From: Indioceanicola profundi
GTDB taxonomy: Bacteria; Pseudomonadota; Alphaproteobacteria; Azospirillales; Azospirillaceae
Assembly: GCF_003568845.1 (NCBI RefSeq)
Contig: NZ_CP030127.1
Coordinates: forward strand, 1 to 64,000
Direction: 5' to 3'
Length of the DNA stretch: 64,000 nucleotides
Below, in pieces: positions 16,666 through 25,315 of the stretch. The position numbers and the translations under genes were made by a program. Under the pieces are notes generated by a model. It searched no databases. It saw nothing but the letters and a program-made list of their open reading frames with translations, and was not told the DNA's origin. Each line of letters opens with the position of its first letter. The stretch's first letter is position 1.

Positions 16666-18090
16666 TCAAGTGCGCCCGTAGGTGTCCTCGAACCGCACGA
16701 TGTCATCCTCGCCGAGGTAGGAGCCCGTCTGCACCTCGATGAGGTTCAGCATCACCTTGCCCGGGTTCTCGAGGCGGTGGACGCACCCCAAAGGCAGGTA
16801 CACTGACTCATTCTCGGTTACGAGCACTTGGCGGTCATCTATCGTGACCAGGGCCGTGCCATTCACCACGATCCAGTGCTCGGCCCGATGAAAGTGCTTC
16901 TGCAAGGAAAGCTTCTGGCCCGGCTTCACACACAGGCGCTTCACCTGGAAGCGCTCCCCCGTATGGACGGACTGGTAGAAGCCCCAGGGCCTGTCCACAC
17001 GCTTGTGTTCCGTGTGTTCCGTACGGCCCGAGGATTTCAGCCGGTCCACCACCAGTTTGACGTCCTGGGCGCGGTCCTTGTGCGACACCATGACGGCGTC
17101 TTCGGTCGCAACGACCACCACGTCCTTCAGGCCCACCACGGCCGCCAACCCATGCTCGGAGCGCACATAGCTGTCTTCGGTATCGACCAGCAGCGTGTCG
17201 CCCTGGACGACGTTTCCGTCCTGATCCTTGTCTCCGATCTCCCAGAGCGCTGACCAGGAGCCTACGTCAGTCCAGCCGATATCGCAGGCCACGACCGCTG
17301 CCAGAGCGGTCTTTTCCATGACGGCGTAGTCGATGGAGATGTTCGGAGCCTGCTGGAACGCATTCGCATCCAGGCGCAGGAAGCCAAGATCCCGTTTGGC
17401 TGCGGCTAGGGAAGCCCGCGCAATCTCCAGCACGTCGGGCGCCAATCGACCCAGCTCCTTCAGATAGAGCTGAGCGGGGAAAAGGAACATACCGCTGTTC
17501 CAAAGGTGCCGGCCACCTTTGACATAGGCTTCCGCGACATCCGCCTTCGGCTTTTCCGTGAAGCTCGCGACGGCACTGACGCCGGGCGCACCGTCCAACG
17601 GTGCGCCAGCCTCGATGTAGCCGTACCCGGTTTCCGGCGCGGTCGGGGTTATTCCGAATGTAACGAGACGGCCGCCCCTGGCTGCCGGAACGGCGCGGCG
17701 GACCGCCTCACCAAAAGCCTTCGGATTGAGGACCACATGGTCCGCCGGCAGCAGCAGGATCAGCGCGTCCGGGTTTTCCGCCAGCGCCAACTCGGCCGCG
17801 ACCGCGGCCGCCGGCGCCGTATTCCGCCCGAACGGCTCCAGCACTAGGTGCGCCGGCGCTACGCCGACGCCGTACATCTGCTCGGCGATGGCGAACCGGT
17901 GTTCCTGATTGCAGACTACCAGGGGCGCTGCAAACAATGCAGTGTCCTGAAGGCGCAATGCCGTTTCCTGGACCATGGTGCGCCGGCCATTCAGCGCCAG
18001 GAGCTGCTTCGGCAACCGCTCCCGCGACAGGGGCCAAAGACGGGAACCAACACCGCCGGAAAGGATGACGGGAGTAACCGAACCGGTCAT
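16666..18090 (-). CDS. manC: Mannose-1-phosphate guanylyltransferase / mannose-6-phosphate isomerase
   Basis: The ATG at 18090 gives 474 residues, the usual length for the bifunctional enzyme. The N-terminal nucleotidyltransferase starts with GGVGSRLWPLSRERLPKQ (about residue 11), and FTEKPKADVAEAYV and WNSGMFLF are also typical. The C-terminal cupin domain (about residues 350-474) has GQKLSLQKHFHRAEHWIVV, which carries the metal ligands of the isomerase. It makes GDP-mannose from mannose-1-phosphate and possibly mannose-6-phosphate from fructose-6-phosphate. It feeds the Gmd and Fcl enzymes encoded at 38933 and 21776. No phosphomannomutase gene is visible. It lies 160 bases after the upstream sugar-phosphate transferase gene. 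Confidence 0.92.
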   Translation of the reverse strand: MTGSVTPVILSGGVGSRLWPLSRERLPKQLLALNGRRTMVQETALRLQDTALFAAPLVVCNQEHRFAIAEQMYGVGVAPAHLVLEPFGRNTAPAAAVAAELALAENPDALILLLPADHVVLNPKAFGEAVRRAVPAARGGRLVTFGITPTAPETGYGYIEAGAPLDGAPGVSAVASFTEKPKADVAEAYVKGGRHLWNSGMFLFPAQLYLKELGRLAPDVLEIARASLAAAKRDLGFLRLDANAFQQAPNISIDYAVMEKTALAAVVACDIGWTDVGSWSALWEIGDKDQDGNVVQGDTLLVDTEDSYVRSEHGLAAVVGLKDVVVVATEDAVMVSHKDRAQDVKLVVDRLKSSGRTEHTEHKRVDRPWGFYQSVHTGERFQVKRLCVKPGQKLSLQKHFHRAEHWIVVNGTALVTIDDRQVLVTENESVYLPLGCVHRLENPGKVMLNLIEVQTGSYLGEDDIVRFEDTYGRT

Positions 18091-18249
18091 ATCGGGCCCT
18101 CCCTGTCCTCGCAACGAGTCAACAGAGATAGTCATATCCGTCCCACTCCAATGGCTTCGGTCATCACGCAGCGTCTATCATCTTGCACCGCAAACTGCCT
18201 GAAAGTTATCGGCAGCGCAAGCGGGGTAAGTAAAACTTGACAATATATC

Positions 18250-19287
18250 CTATCTATTTACGGTCCGTTTACATGCGTCCTGAAGGCTAGCACCTCTCGC
18301 AAACACAAGCAGCATTAGACTCACCAGGACAGCACCGAGCATCAGACTGGCAACCCCTCCTGATGGAGACCAGACCGCCAGACCAATAAGCAACGTATTG
18401 ACTGAAAGAATGAGGAGGACGACTTGGTCGTGTGGGCGGCGCCGTGCAGCCTGCTGGTAAAAATGCTGCCGATGCGCCTGCCATATCTTCTCACCCCTGG
18501 CAGCCCGGCGCACCAGGGTCAATGTCGCATCTGCGAGATAATAGGCAGGAACGAGCAGCGCGGCGATCCAGAAGCCGGCCGAGGCGATATCGATCAGAAG
18601 CCAACCGGCCAGGAAGCCGAGAGGCACGCTGCCGACATCGCCCATGAAGACCCGGGCTGGATGCCAGTTCCAGACGAGGAAGCCGGCGCCCGCTCCGGCC
18701 AAGGCCATGGCAAGACCTACCTGCGGAACGAACTGACCTGCAGACAGCAGCACCGCGGCCACGCCTATACCGATGGAGGAGGTTTCCACCCCGGTGATGC
18801 CGTCTATTCCGTCCATGAAGTTGTAGAGGTTCATGAACCAGACCCAACCCACCGCCGCCAGGATGCGGTCGAGCGGCATCGGTAGGTATCCCTGGAACAG
18901 CAGAGCGCCATCGGGCAGCGCCATGAGGCCGGCCCCGGCCGCCAGGAACTGGCTGGCGAAGCGCGCCAATGCTGGCATGTCGCTGAGGTCGTCGAGCCAG
19001 GATATTCCGACCAGAAGGACGATTCCGGGCGCAAGCCAGAACATGCGTCCCACGGCGTCGCCCGCTGCACTGTCGGCCAGGATCAAGCCCCAGGACAGGA
19101 CGATGCCGCCCAGCACGCCCCACCCGCCGCCGCGCGGGGTGGGTACAGTATGGCTGGAGCGGTCGTTGGGACGGTCCAGAATCTGCTTCCTACGGAGATA
19201 GTGGAGCGCCAACCCTGTCAGGATCACGGTGGCAACGGCGGAGACGCAGAACGGAAGGACTGCTTGGCTGAGCATCACAGAAGTCAT
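18250..19287 (-). CDS. Polyprenyl-phosphate sugar-1-phosphate transferase (MraY/WecA/WbpL family)
   Basis: The ATG at 19287 gives 345 residues with about ten membrane helices. Family signatures are present: DRPNDRSSHTVPTPRGGG near residue 40, the catalytic FMDGIDGITG (about residue 137) and GDVGSVPLGFLAG in the third cytoplasmic loop (about residue 195). The family moves a sugar-1-phosphate from a UDP-sugar to undecaprenyl phosphate at the inner membrane. Clustering with WbpM-like and WbpV-like genes suggests UDP-QuiNAc or UDP-FucNAc as donor, as for Pseudomonas WbpL and Rhizobium WreU. This makes it the likely initiating enzyme of the polysaccharide unit. The start lies 17 bases after the stop of the preceding glycosyltransferase gene. 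Confidence 0.9.
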   Translation of the reverse strand: MTSVMLSQAVLPFCVSAVATVILTGLALHYLRRKQILDRPNDRSSHTVPTPRGGGWGVLGGIVLSWGLILADSAAGDAVGRMFWLAPGIVLLVGISWLDDLSDMPALARFASQFLAAGAGLMALPDGALLFQGYLPMPLDRILAAVGWVWFMNLYNFMDGIDGITGVETSSIGIGVAAVLLSAGQFVPQVGLAMALAGAGAGFLVWNWHPARVFMGDVGSVPLGFLAGWLLIDIASAGFWIAALLVPAYYLADATLTLVRRAARGEKIWQAHRQHFYQQAARRRPHDQVVLLILSVNTLLIGLAVWSPSGGVASLMLGAVLVSLMLLVFARGASLQDACKRTVNR

Positions 19288-19303
19288 CAAACGGCCCGCC
19301 CTG

Positions 19304-20464
19304 CTATACAGAGCCAGCGCCAACGGACAGGCTGGAAGCGCCGCTCCGTGGGCAGGCCCCTTCGGCAATCTGCTCCAGACTCTCCATTACACGCCCGACA
19401 TCGCCCACCGCGGCATGGTGGTAATCGCCGGACGACTTTATCCGCGTGCTGCAGAGATAATGGACGTCGGATTTCTGCGATCCGATATACAGGACCGGCT
19501 TGCTGGACTCGATACAACCATATGTCTTTGAAGGCAGCACGTAGCCGACATACTCATCCCTGAGCGTGATGAGGTGGGCGTCGGGAGTCACCAGCAGGGC
19601 CGCAAGCTTTTCGATGGGGACCGGCTTGGATGAGATGACGGGAACGCCCGCCTGCTCCAGACTGTCGCGCATGAGGGCTGCGTTCTCACCGACGGCGTTC
19701 AGCCAGAGAACGACCCGGCCGCTTCCCTCCTTATGGTGTCGGACATACGCTTTGACGAAAGTATCCACATCATGTGCGGCGCCCAGATTGCCGGAATAGA
19801 GCAACAGCGCCTTCCCTTCGCTACCCGACGGACGAGGCAGCGGCTCCTGATCGGCCTCAATGGCGACCGGGATAAAGTCACGGCGGATACTGATGCGCTC
19901 CTCAGGAATGCCGACCTCCAGCAGCCGGTCCCGCTGGTCGAAGCCGAGAACTTCAAAATGGCTGACCCGATGCCGCAGGAAGACTGTGAACTTGAAGAGC
20001 AGGCGCAACGGTAGGGGAACGCGCTTCAGGTGCGCCATCACGAATTCCGGATAGAAATCCGTAAGCAGATAGACCAGCTTTTTCCCGAGCAGCGCATTCA
20101 GCGGAACCATGAACTGGATCAGGAAGGGCGGGCTGCCGGTGAAGTGCACCTCGTCCGCGTCCCGCATATACGGCAGCGCCGCGCGGATCAGCCGAATGTT
20201 GGCCTTAAGCGTCCAGAAGGCCCGTGCACGAAGGCTCTGCCGGCTCACTGCCGGATTGTGAAGCCGCACCGTCGTCAAGCGGCCGGGCCCGAACTCTTCC
20301 ACGTCCGTCCGGGCCTCACCGGAGGTGAAACCGACAAGGACAACATCCAACCCGTCCCGGGCGTCTCTCCGACAGAATATGTTGCAGTACTGTCCCACGG
20401 CTCCATAATCGGGCGGCAGGAATTCGGACAGCATCACGCGCTTGAGTGTGCGCTTGGACGTCAT
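19304..20464 (-). CDS. Glycosyltransferase, GT-B fold (family 4-like)
   Basis: The ATG at 20464 gives 386 residues. The N-terminal domain begins with MLSEFLPPDYGAVGQYC, a loop seen in GT4 enzymes of the WbuB type. The C-terminal domain has LLYSGNLGAAHDVDTFVKAY and LPSKTYGCIESSKPVLYIG, the donor-binding region with its conserved Pro-Ser-Lys and Glu. Residues around 120-150 may be membrane-associated. It is the first gene of the minus-strand operon that continues with the WbpL-like transferase, ManC and the WbpM-like dehydratase. Coupling to the WbpL-like gene suggests it adds the second sugar of the lipid-linked unit. The sugar itself cannot be predicted. Confidence 0.85.
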   Translation of the reverse strand: MTSKRTLKRVMLSEFLPPDYGAVGQYCNIFCRRDARDGLDVVLVGFTSGEARTDVEEFGPGRLTTVRLHNPAVSRQSLRARAFWTLKANIRLIRAALPYMRDADEVHFTGSPPFLIQFMVPLNALLGKKLVYLLTDFYPEFVMAHLKRVPLPLRLLFKFTVFLRHRVSHFEVLGFDQRDRLLEVGIPEERISIRRDFIPVAIEADQEPLPRPSGSEGKALLLYSGNLGAAHDVDTFVKAYVRHHKEGSGRVVLWLNAVGENAALMRDSLEQAGVPVISSKPVPIEKLAALLVTPDAHLITLRDEYVGYVLPSKTYGCIESSKPVLYIGSQKSDVHYLCSTRIKSSGDYHHAAVGDVGRVMESLEQIAEGACPRSGASSLSVGAGSV

Positions 20465-20545
20465 TTTGATCGCAACCGTCCTGAGAGGAATGATTGGCGG
20501 GCTTCTCCGGCGGTCGTAGGATGCCACGCCCAACTAACGAAAGGT

Positions 20546-20575
20546 CTAATATCACTGGCGTGACCGCAGGTGCAA
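20546..20575 (-). promoter_or_regulatory. Candidate promoter of the minus-strand operon 20464-14337
   Basis: Read on the minus strand, TTGCAC (20575-20570) is followed by an 18-bp spacer and TATTAG (20551-20546), about 80 bases before the glycosyltransferase ATG. Found by eye in a divergent intergenic region. Confidence 0.3.
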
Positions 20576-20632
20576 CATGGCTGGGCGGCAGCCGCTTATT
20601 GTCTCCAAAGCGAGGCCGGCCGTGACAGGAGA

Positions 20633-20661
20633 TTGCCAATAGGGCGGAGCGCGGCTAGTTA
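20633..20661 (+). promoter_or_regulatory. Candidate promoter of the plus-strand polysaccharide genes
   Basis: TTGCCA at 20633-20638, a 17-bp spacer and TAGTTA at 20656-20661, followed 46 bases later by the ATG at 20708. It is divergent from the minus-strand promoter candidate. Confidence 0.3.
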
Positions 20662-20707
20662 TGCGCCCCTATCGAGATATAGACGCATCCAGAGGGGTGA
20701 CGCGGCG

Positions 20708-21694
20708 ATGCCAAGCCTCAATATCGGAATCACGGGTGCGACGGGTTTCGTAGGGCGCCACCTTGTCGCCGACGCGCTCGAAAGAGGCCATCGATTGACC
20801 GCCTTTGTCCGCCGCCAGCCTGCCGGCGCGCTGGACCCGCGCGTTGCCGCGGTTGCCGTCGGCGACCTTGGGCCCGAGACGGATTGGAATGATCATCTGG
20901 CCGGTCTCGACGCCATCATCTATCTCGCCTCGCGAGTCCATGTGATGACCGAAACCGTAAGCAATCCGCTGGCCGCCTATCGCAAGGTCAACACCGAAGC
21001 GGCCGTGCACATGGTCGCCGCCGCAGCGCGCCACGGCGTCAAGCGATTCGTCTATGTGAGCACGGTCAAGGCGAATGGTGAGGAGACGCCATGGAGTCCG
21101 GCGGAGGGCGGACGGCCGTTCGGGCCGGATAGCCCCCCCTGCCCCGTCGATCCGTACGGCATATCGAAGCTGGAAGCCGAGCGGAAGCTGAGCGAATTCG
21201 CCACGGCGACCGGTCTCGAACTGGTCATCGTCCGGCCTCCACTCGTCTACGGGCCAGGGGCCGCCGGCAACTTCGCCCGGCTCGTCAAGCTCATCGGCAA
21301 GGGGGTTCCGCTGCCTCTCGGGTCGGTTCAGAACCGGCGGAGCATGATCTCGGTCCAGAACCTCGCCGACCTGCTGCTTCTGACCGTCACGCATCCCCAG
21401 GCACCCGGGCAGATTTATCTGGCCAACGATGGGCAGGATCTCTCCACTCCGCAGCTTGTCCGCATGATCGCACGCGCGCTCGGTCGCTCGCCTCGGCTCG
21501 TCCCCGTGCCGACGGCGCTCCTGCGCAGTCTCGGGAGGCTGGCCGGACGGACGGCGGAGGTGGAACGCCTCGTCGGGTCGTTGCAGGTGGACAGTTCGCT
21601 GGCTCGGAGCCGGCTGGACTGGATCCCGCCGCTGTCAGTGGCCGACGGCTTGGCGCTCGCGGTGCGGGAATATAATCCAACGGCAGCACAGTGA
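20708..21694 (+). CDS. WbpV/WreQ-like NAD-dependent sugar reductase or epimerase
   Basis: The ATG at 20708 is preceded by AGGGGTGA and gives 328 residues; the longer frame upstream has no coding character. This is an extended SDR: GITGATGFVGRHL (residues 7-19), VYVSTVKANGE, and the Tyr-Lys pair in YGISKLEAE (about residue 150). The pattern, including PPLVYGPGAAGNFARL, matches WbpV-type proteins that reduce or epimerise UDP-4-keto-6-deoxy-HexNAc. With the WbpM-like dehydratase and WbpL-like transferase of the divergent operon it would complete a QuiNAc or FucNAc initiation route. Homologous trios occur in Pseudomonas O-antigen and in Rhizobium etli LPS clusters. Product identity is inferred. 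Confidence 0.8.
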   Translation: MPSLNIGITGATGFVGRHLVADALERGHRLTAFVRRQPAGALDPRVAAVAVGDLGPETDWNDHLAGLDAIIYLASRVHVMTETVSNPLAAYRKVNTEAAVHMVAAAARHGVKRFVYVSTVKANGEETPWSPAEGGRPFGPDSPPCPVDPYGISKLEAERKLSEFATATGLELVIVRPPLVYGPGAAGNFARLVKLIGKGVPLPLGSVQNRRSMISVQNLADLLLLTVTHPQAPGQIYLANDGQDLSTPQLVRMIARALGRSPRLVPVPTALLRSLGRLAGRTAEVERLVGSLQVDSSLARSRLDWIPPLSVADGLALAVREYNPTAAQ

Positions 21695-21775
21695 TGGCGG
21701 GTGGACAGAAATCCCACTCTCGCTATAAGTTGAGCGCCGCGAGATGCGGCTTGGCTAATCCGACCGGATAATCAC

Positions 21776-22768
21776 ATGACTCAGATTTCCCCTGCCCCAG
21801 ATGCCGCCGCAACGTTGGTAGATTTTTCTTTGGCCGGCCGGCGGGTCTGGGTCGCCGGACACCGCGGCATGGTCGGCTCGGCCATTGTGCGCCGGCTTCA
21901 GCCGGAAGACTGCACAATCCTGACCGTGGACCGCAGCCGGGTCGACCTCCGGGACAAGGTGTCGGTCCAGACCTGGATGGAGGATGCCCGGCCGGACGTT
22001 GTCATCCTCGCGGCCGCAAAGGTCGGCGGAATCCTTGCGAACAACACCTATCCTGCCGAGTTCCTGCATGAGAACCTGGCCATTGCCGACAATGTCATCG
22101 ACAGCGCTTGGCGGACCGGCGTTGCCAAGCTGCTGTTCCTGGGTTCCTCCTGCATCTATCCGAAGCTGGCGCCGCAGCCGATCCAGGAATCCTCCTTGTT
22201 GACCGGCCCGCTGGAGCCGACGAACGAGTGGTACGCGATCGCCAAGATCGCCGGCATCAAACTGTGCCAGGCTTACCGGCGGCAGTACGGCTGCGACTTC
22301 ATTTCAGCCATGCCGACCAATCTTTATGGTCCCAACGACAATTTTCATCCCCAAAACAGCCATGTGCTCCCGGCGCTGCTCCGGCGCATCCACGAGGCCG
22401 GGATCGACGGGGTGGACGAGGTCGTTCTCTGGGGCACGGGGACGCCCCGGCGCGAGTTCCTACATGTGGATGATTTGGCGGATGCCTGCATCCACCTGCT
22501 CAGGCATTATTCCCAGGACGACACGATCAATGTCGGAACCGGCGAGGATGTGACCATCGCCGAGCTGGCCTCAACCATCGCGGACGCCGTCGGCTGGCAC
22601 GGACGTTTCTCCTTTGACACCAGCAAACCGGATGGCACGCCGCGCAAGCTCCTGGATGTCTCGCGCATAAACTCCACCGGCTGGACGGCGAAAATCCCGT
22701 TGAATGAGGGCATCGCCAGCACCTATCGATGGTTTCTTAACAATATCGGCGGTATGCGTGAAGCGTGA
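21776..22768 (+). CDS. fcl: GDP-L-fucose synthase (GDP-4-keto-6-deoxymannose epimerase/reductase)
   Basis: The 330-residue protein has [16 protein letters not shown] (about residues 26-41), the catalytic GSSCIYPK (about residues 123-130), the active-site Tyr and Lys in [10 protein letters not shown] and the family block [16 protein letters not shown]. It converts GDP-4-keto-6-deoxy-mannose to GDP-L-fucose using NADPH. The dehydratase Gmd that makes its substrate is encoded 17 kb away at 38933, beside a broken second fcl copy, so this intact copy is probably the working one. A TTGAGC element near 21731 may be part of a promoter, but no clear ribosome-binding site precedes the ATG. Confidence 0.93.
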   Translation: MTQISPAPDAAATLVDFSLAGRRVWVAGHRGMVGSAIVRRLQPEDCTILTVDRSRVDLRDKVSVQTWMEDARPDVVILAAAKVGGILANNTYPAEFLHENLAIADNVIDSAWRTGVAKLLFLGSSCIYPKLAPQPIQESSLLTGPLEPTNEWYAIAKIAGIKLCQAYRRQYGCDFISAMPTNLYGPNDNFHPQNSHVLPALLRRIHEAGIDGVDEVVLWGTGTPRREFLHVDDLADACIHLLRHYSQDDTINVGTGEDVTIAELASTIADAVGWHGRFSFDTSKPDGTPRKLLDVSRINSTGWTAKIPLNEGIASTYRWFLNNIGGMREA

Positions 22769-22926
22769 CCGCACAGCAGGCCTCCGAGCGCCGTACCGGT
22801 GGGTCGGTGCATGATGGCTGTTACAAATTGGTCCCCGCCTTGACGCGGTATATCCGGCATGCATTGTGGGTCAGGGAAAATTCCGACAGTCCGATGTCCG
22901 GCTATGCTCACCCAGGTTCGCCTATC

Positions 22927-24600
22927 ATGCCCTCTCCTGTAGCTCTGTTTGTCTACGCCCGGCCGCTACATGCCGCTCGCACGCTGCGCGCGCTTCAAGC
23001 CAATGCGTTCGCTGACCAGACCGATCTGATCGTCTTTTCGGATGGCCCGCGTGGGCCTCAAGATGCTTCCGCGGTGGCGGCTGTCCGGGAGGTGGTTCGG
23101 ACAGCTCGGGGATTCCAGTCCGTCACCTTGGTGGAGCACGAGCGAAACCGCGGTCTGGCACACAACATCATAGAAGGAGTGACCAAGGTTGTTGAGCAGC
23201 ATGGACGGGTGATCGTGGTCGAAGATGATCTCGTCACGTCTCCGAACTTCCTGCGCTTCATGAATAATGGCCTTACCTGTTACGAGGCCGACGACCGGGT
23301 CGCCTCCATACATGGGTACTGTTATCCGGTACGGGATTTGCCTGAGACGTTCTTTCTGAGAGGAGCGGACTGCTGGGGCTGGGCAACCTGGGCTCGAGCT
23401 TGGAAGCTGTTCAATCCGGACGGCGCAGCCCTGCTCAAGGAATTGAAGGATCGCAATCTGACCCGTCGGTTCGACCTCGATGGTGCGATGGGCTACACTG
23501 CAATGCTCGAGGCTCAGATCGCGGGGCGGAATAATTCCTGGGCTGTGCGCTGGCACGCGTCGGCGTTCCTCCAGGAAAAGCTGACCCTCTATCCTGGCCG
23601 TTCGTTGGTTCATAATATCGGGAACGATCAGAGCGGCACGCATTGTGGCGTGACAGCCCAGTTCGATGTTGTCCCAGCCGAGGCGCCCGTCCAGGTCGGC
23701 GGCATCCCGGTTGAGGAGTCTGCTTTGGCGAGGCAGGCTTTCAGCGACTTTTTCAAGCAGCCGCAATCCAGAAAAGCCGGACGTCTGCGTGCCGCGATCA
23801 AGGACTGGGCACCGCCGGCATTGAGCCGTGTGGCACGCCAATTGCTCCCTGGCCGCTCGACGAGCTTTTCCGGCCCATTTCCCACATGGTCCGAAGCCGA
23901 GCGCAATTCCACCGGCTACTCCCAAACGCATATACTTGAGAAGGTTCTTGCTGCCACGAGGGCGGTCCAAACCGGAGCCGCTGCATTTGAACGGGATTCC
24001 GTCCTGTTCGATCACCCCGACTATGCATGGCCGGTCGTCTCAGCATTGATGTGGTCGGCAGCCCGGGACGGTGGGTCGCTCAGAGTTCTGGACTTTGGCG
24101 GTTCGCTCGGCAGTAGCTATTTTCAGCATCGGCGATTTCTCAAAAGGCTGCGCAATGTGAAATGGGGCGTTGTCGAGCAGCCACATTTCGTTGCCTCTGG
24201 CCAGCAGGAAATCGCGGATGAGAATCTGCAGTTCTTCGGCAGCATTGACGAGTGCGCAAAAGCGATAAACCCCAATGTGATCTTATTAGGAAGCGTGCTC
24301 CAGTACCTTCCCGCACCATACAGCGTACTGAAGGACTTGGCTGGGACCCCTGCTTGCACGCTGATCATTGCGAGAACGCCGTATGCTGCAAGCAGTAGCG
24401 ACACTGTTCTGGTCCAACATGTTCCGCCGACCATATACCCGGCATCCTATCCGTTCTGGCTCTTTTCCGAGCAACGCCTCAAGCTTGAACTCGGGGCGGA
24501 TTGGGACCTGATCGGTGAAGAAACGTCGGGCGACGGAACGTATCGACAAGGCGATCTGACATTCAGCTTCCATAGTATGGTCCTGGAGCGAAGCATATGA
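22927..24600 (+). CDS. Fusion of a GT2-like glycosyltransferase and a TIGR04325-type methyltransferase
   Basis: I favour the ATG at 22927 (557 residues), because the 54 extra codons of the longer frame look non-coding. Residues about 1-290 are a GT-A domain: VALFVYARP, then VVVEDDLVTSPNFL (the acidic metal site) and a Trp-rich ADCWGWATWARAWKLF acceptor region. Residues about 315-557 match the TIGR04325 methyltransferase pattern: WSEAERNSTGY, ERDSVLFDHPDYAWPV, VLDFGGSLGSSYFQHR and VVEQPHFV. These parts are usually separate proteins, so one polypeptide may add a sugar and then methylate it. The next gene overlaps its stop (ATGA) and encodes a second methyltransferase. Confidence 0.8.
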   Translation: MPSPVALFVYARPLHAARTLRALQANAFADQTDLIVFSDGPRGPQDASAVAAVREVVRTARGFQSVTLVEHERNRGLAHNIIEGVTKVVEQHGRVIVVEDDLVTSPNFLRFMNNGLTCYEADDRVASIHGYCYPVRDLPETFFLRGADCWGWATWARAWKLFNPDGAALLKELKDRNLTRRFDLDGAMGYTAMLEAQIAGRNNSWAVRWHASAFLQEKLTLYPGRSLVHNIGNDQSGTHCGVTAQFDVVPAEAPVQVGGIPVEESALARQAFSDFFKQPQSRKAGRLRAAIKDWAPPALSRVARQLLPGRSTSFSGPFPTWSEAERNSTGYSQTHILEKVLAATRAVQTGAAAFERDSVLFDHPDYAWPVVSALMWSAARDGGSLRVLDFGGSLGSSYFQHRRFLKRLRNVKWGVVEQPHFVASGQQEIADENLQFFGSIDECAKAINPNVILLGSVLQYLPAPYSVLKDLAGTPACTLIIARTPYAASSSDTVLVQHVPPTIYPASYPFWLFSEQRLKLELGADWDLIGEETSGDGTYRQGDLTFSFHSMVLERSI

Positions 24601-25313
24601 TTACCCGGTTCAAATCCTATTATGTCAGACAGCAGTTCCATCCAACGCTCGCAGGTATTTTCCTGAATCCATTCTGGATCGCGCGCCGGGGCTTACGACG
24701 TTCCATGGGGGAGAACGCAAAGGCCCTGGACGGCAGGCTCCTTGATGTCGGCTGCGGATCGAAGCCCTACCGTAAGCTCTTCAGCGTCTCCGAATATGTC
24801 GGGCTCGAGATCGAATCGCCCTCATCCCGACGCGCTGGAAATGCGGATTTCTACTATGATGGCAAGCAGTTTCCGTTCGACGATGCTTCGTTCGATTCGA
24901 TCCTGTGCAATCAGGTGCTCGAACACGTCTTCGATCCGCAGAACTTCCTGTCGGAAATCGGGCGTGTTCTGAGGCCGGGTGGGCGGCTGCTGCTGACCAT
25001 TCCCTTTGTCTGGGACGAACATGAGCAGCCGTTCGACTTCGCGAGATATTCAAGCTTCGGCTTGAAGTCTCTACTTGAACGTCACGGCTTTGAAGTCGAG
25101 CGGCAAGAAAAGATCGGTACCGACTTTTCAGTGATTGTCCAGCTCGTCAATGCGTACATCTTCAAAGTGCTTCCGGAAAACGCACGTGTCAGGCTGTTTG
25201 CCACACTGGCGTTGATGGCCCCGATCACGGCCCTTGGCACGCTGCTGACAAAGGCGCTGCCGAAAAATCCCGATCTCTATCTGGACCAACTGGTCCTCGC
25301 ACGGAAGGTCTGA
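24597..25313 (+). CDS. SAM-dependent methyltransferase, class I
   Basis: The 238-residue protein has motif I LLDVGCGSKPYRKLF (about residues 48-62), an acidic loop after the second strand, the SFDSILCNQVLEHV segment and RVLRPGGRLLLTIPF (about residues 123-137), all typical of Methyltransf_11 enzymes in polysaccharide clusters. A C-terminal hydrophobic helix (about residues 198-222) may touch the membrane. The start overlaps the stop of the preceding glycosyltransferase-methyltransferase gene (ATGA), so the two are co-translated. The substrate is probably a lipid-linked sugar unit or a nucleotide sugar, but it cannot be named. Confidence 0.85.
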   Translation: MITRFKSYYVRQQFHPTLAGIFLNPFWIARRGLRRSMGENAKALDGRLLDVGCGSKPYRKLFSVSEYVGLEIESPSSRRAGNADFYYDGKQFPFDDASFDSILCNQVLEHVFDPQNFLSEIGRVLRPGGRLLLTIPFVWDEHEQPFDFARYSSFGLKSLLERHGFEVERQEKIGTDFSVIVQLVNAYIFKVLPENARVRLFATLALMAPITALGTLLTKALPKNPDLYLDQLVLARKV

Positions 25314-25315
25314 AC

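Noticed and set aside
18237-18260. TTGACA followed by an AT-rich stretch near 18237 as a promoter
   Set aside because: It is oriented into the 3' end of the minus-strand sugar transferase gene with no gene downstream on that strand.
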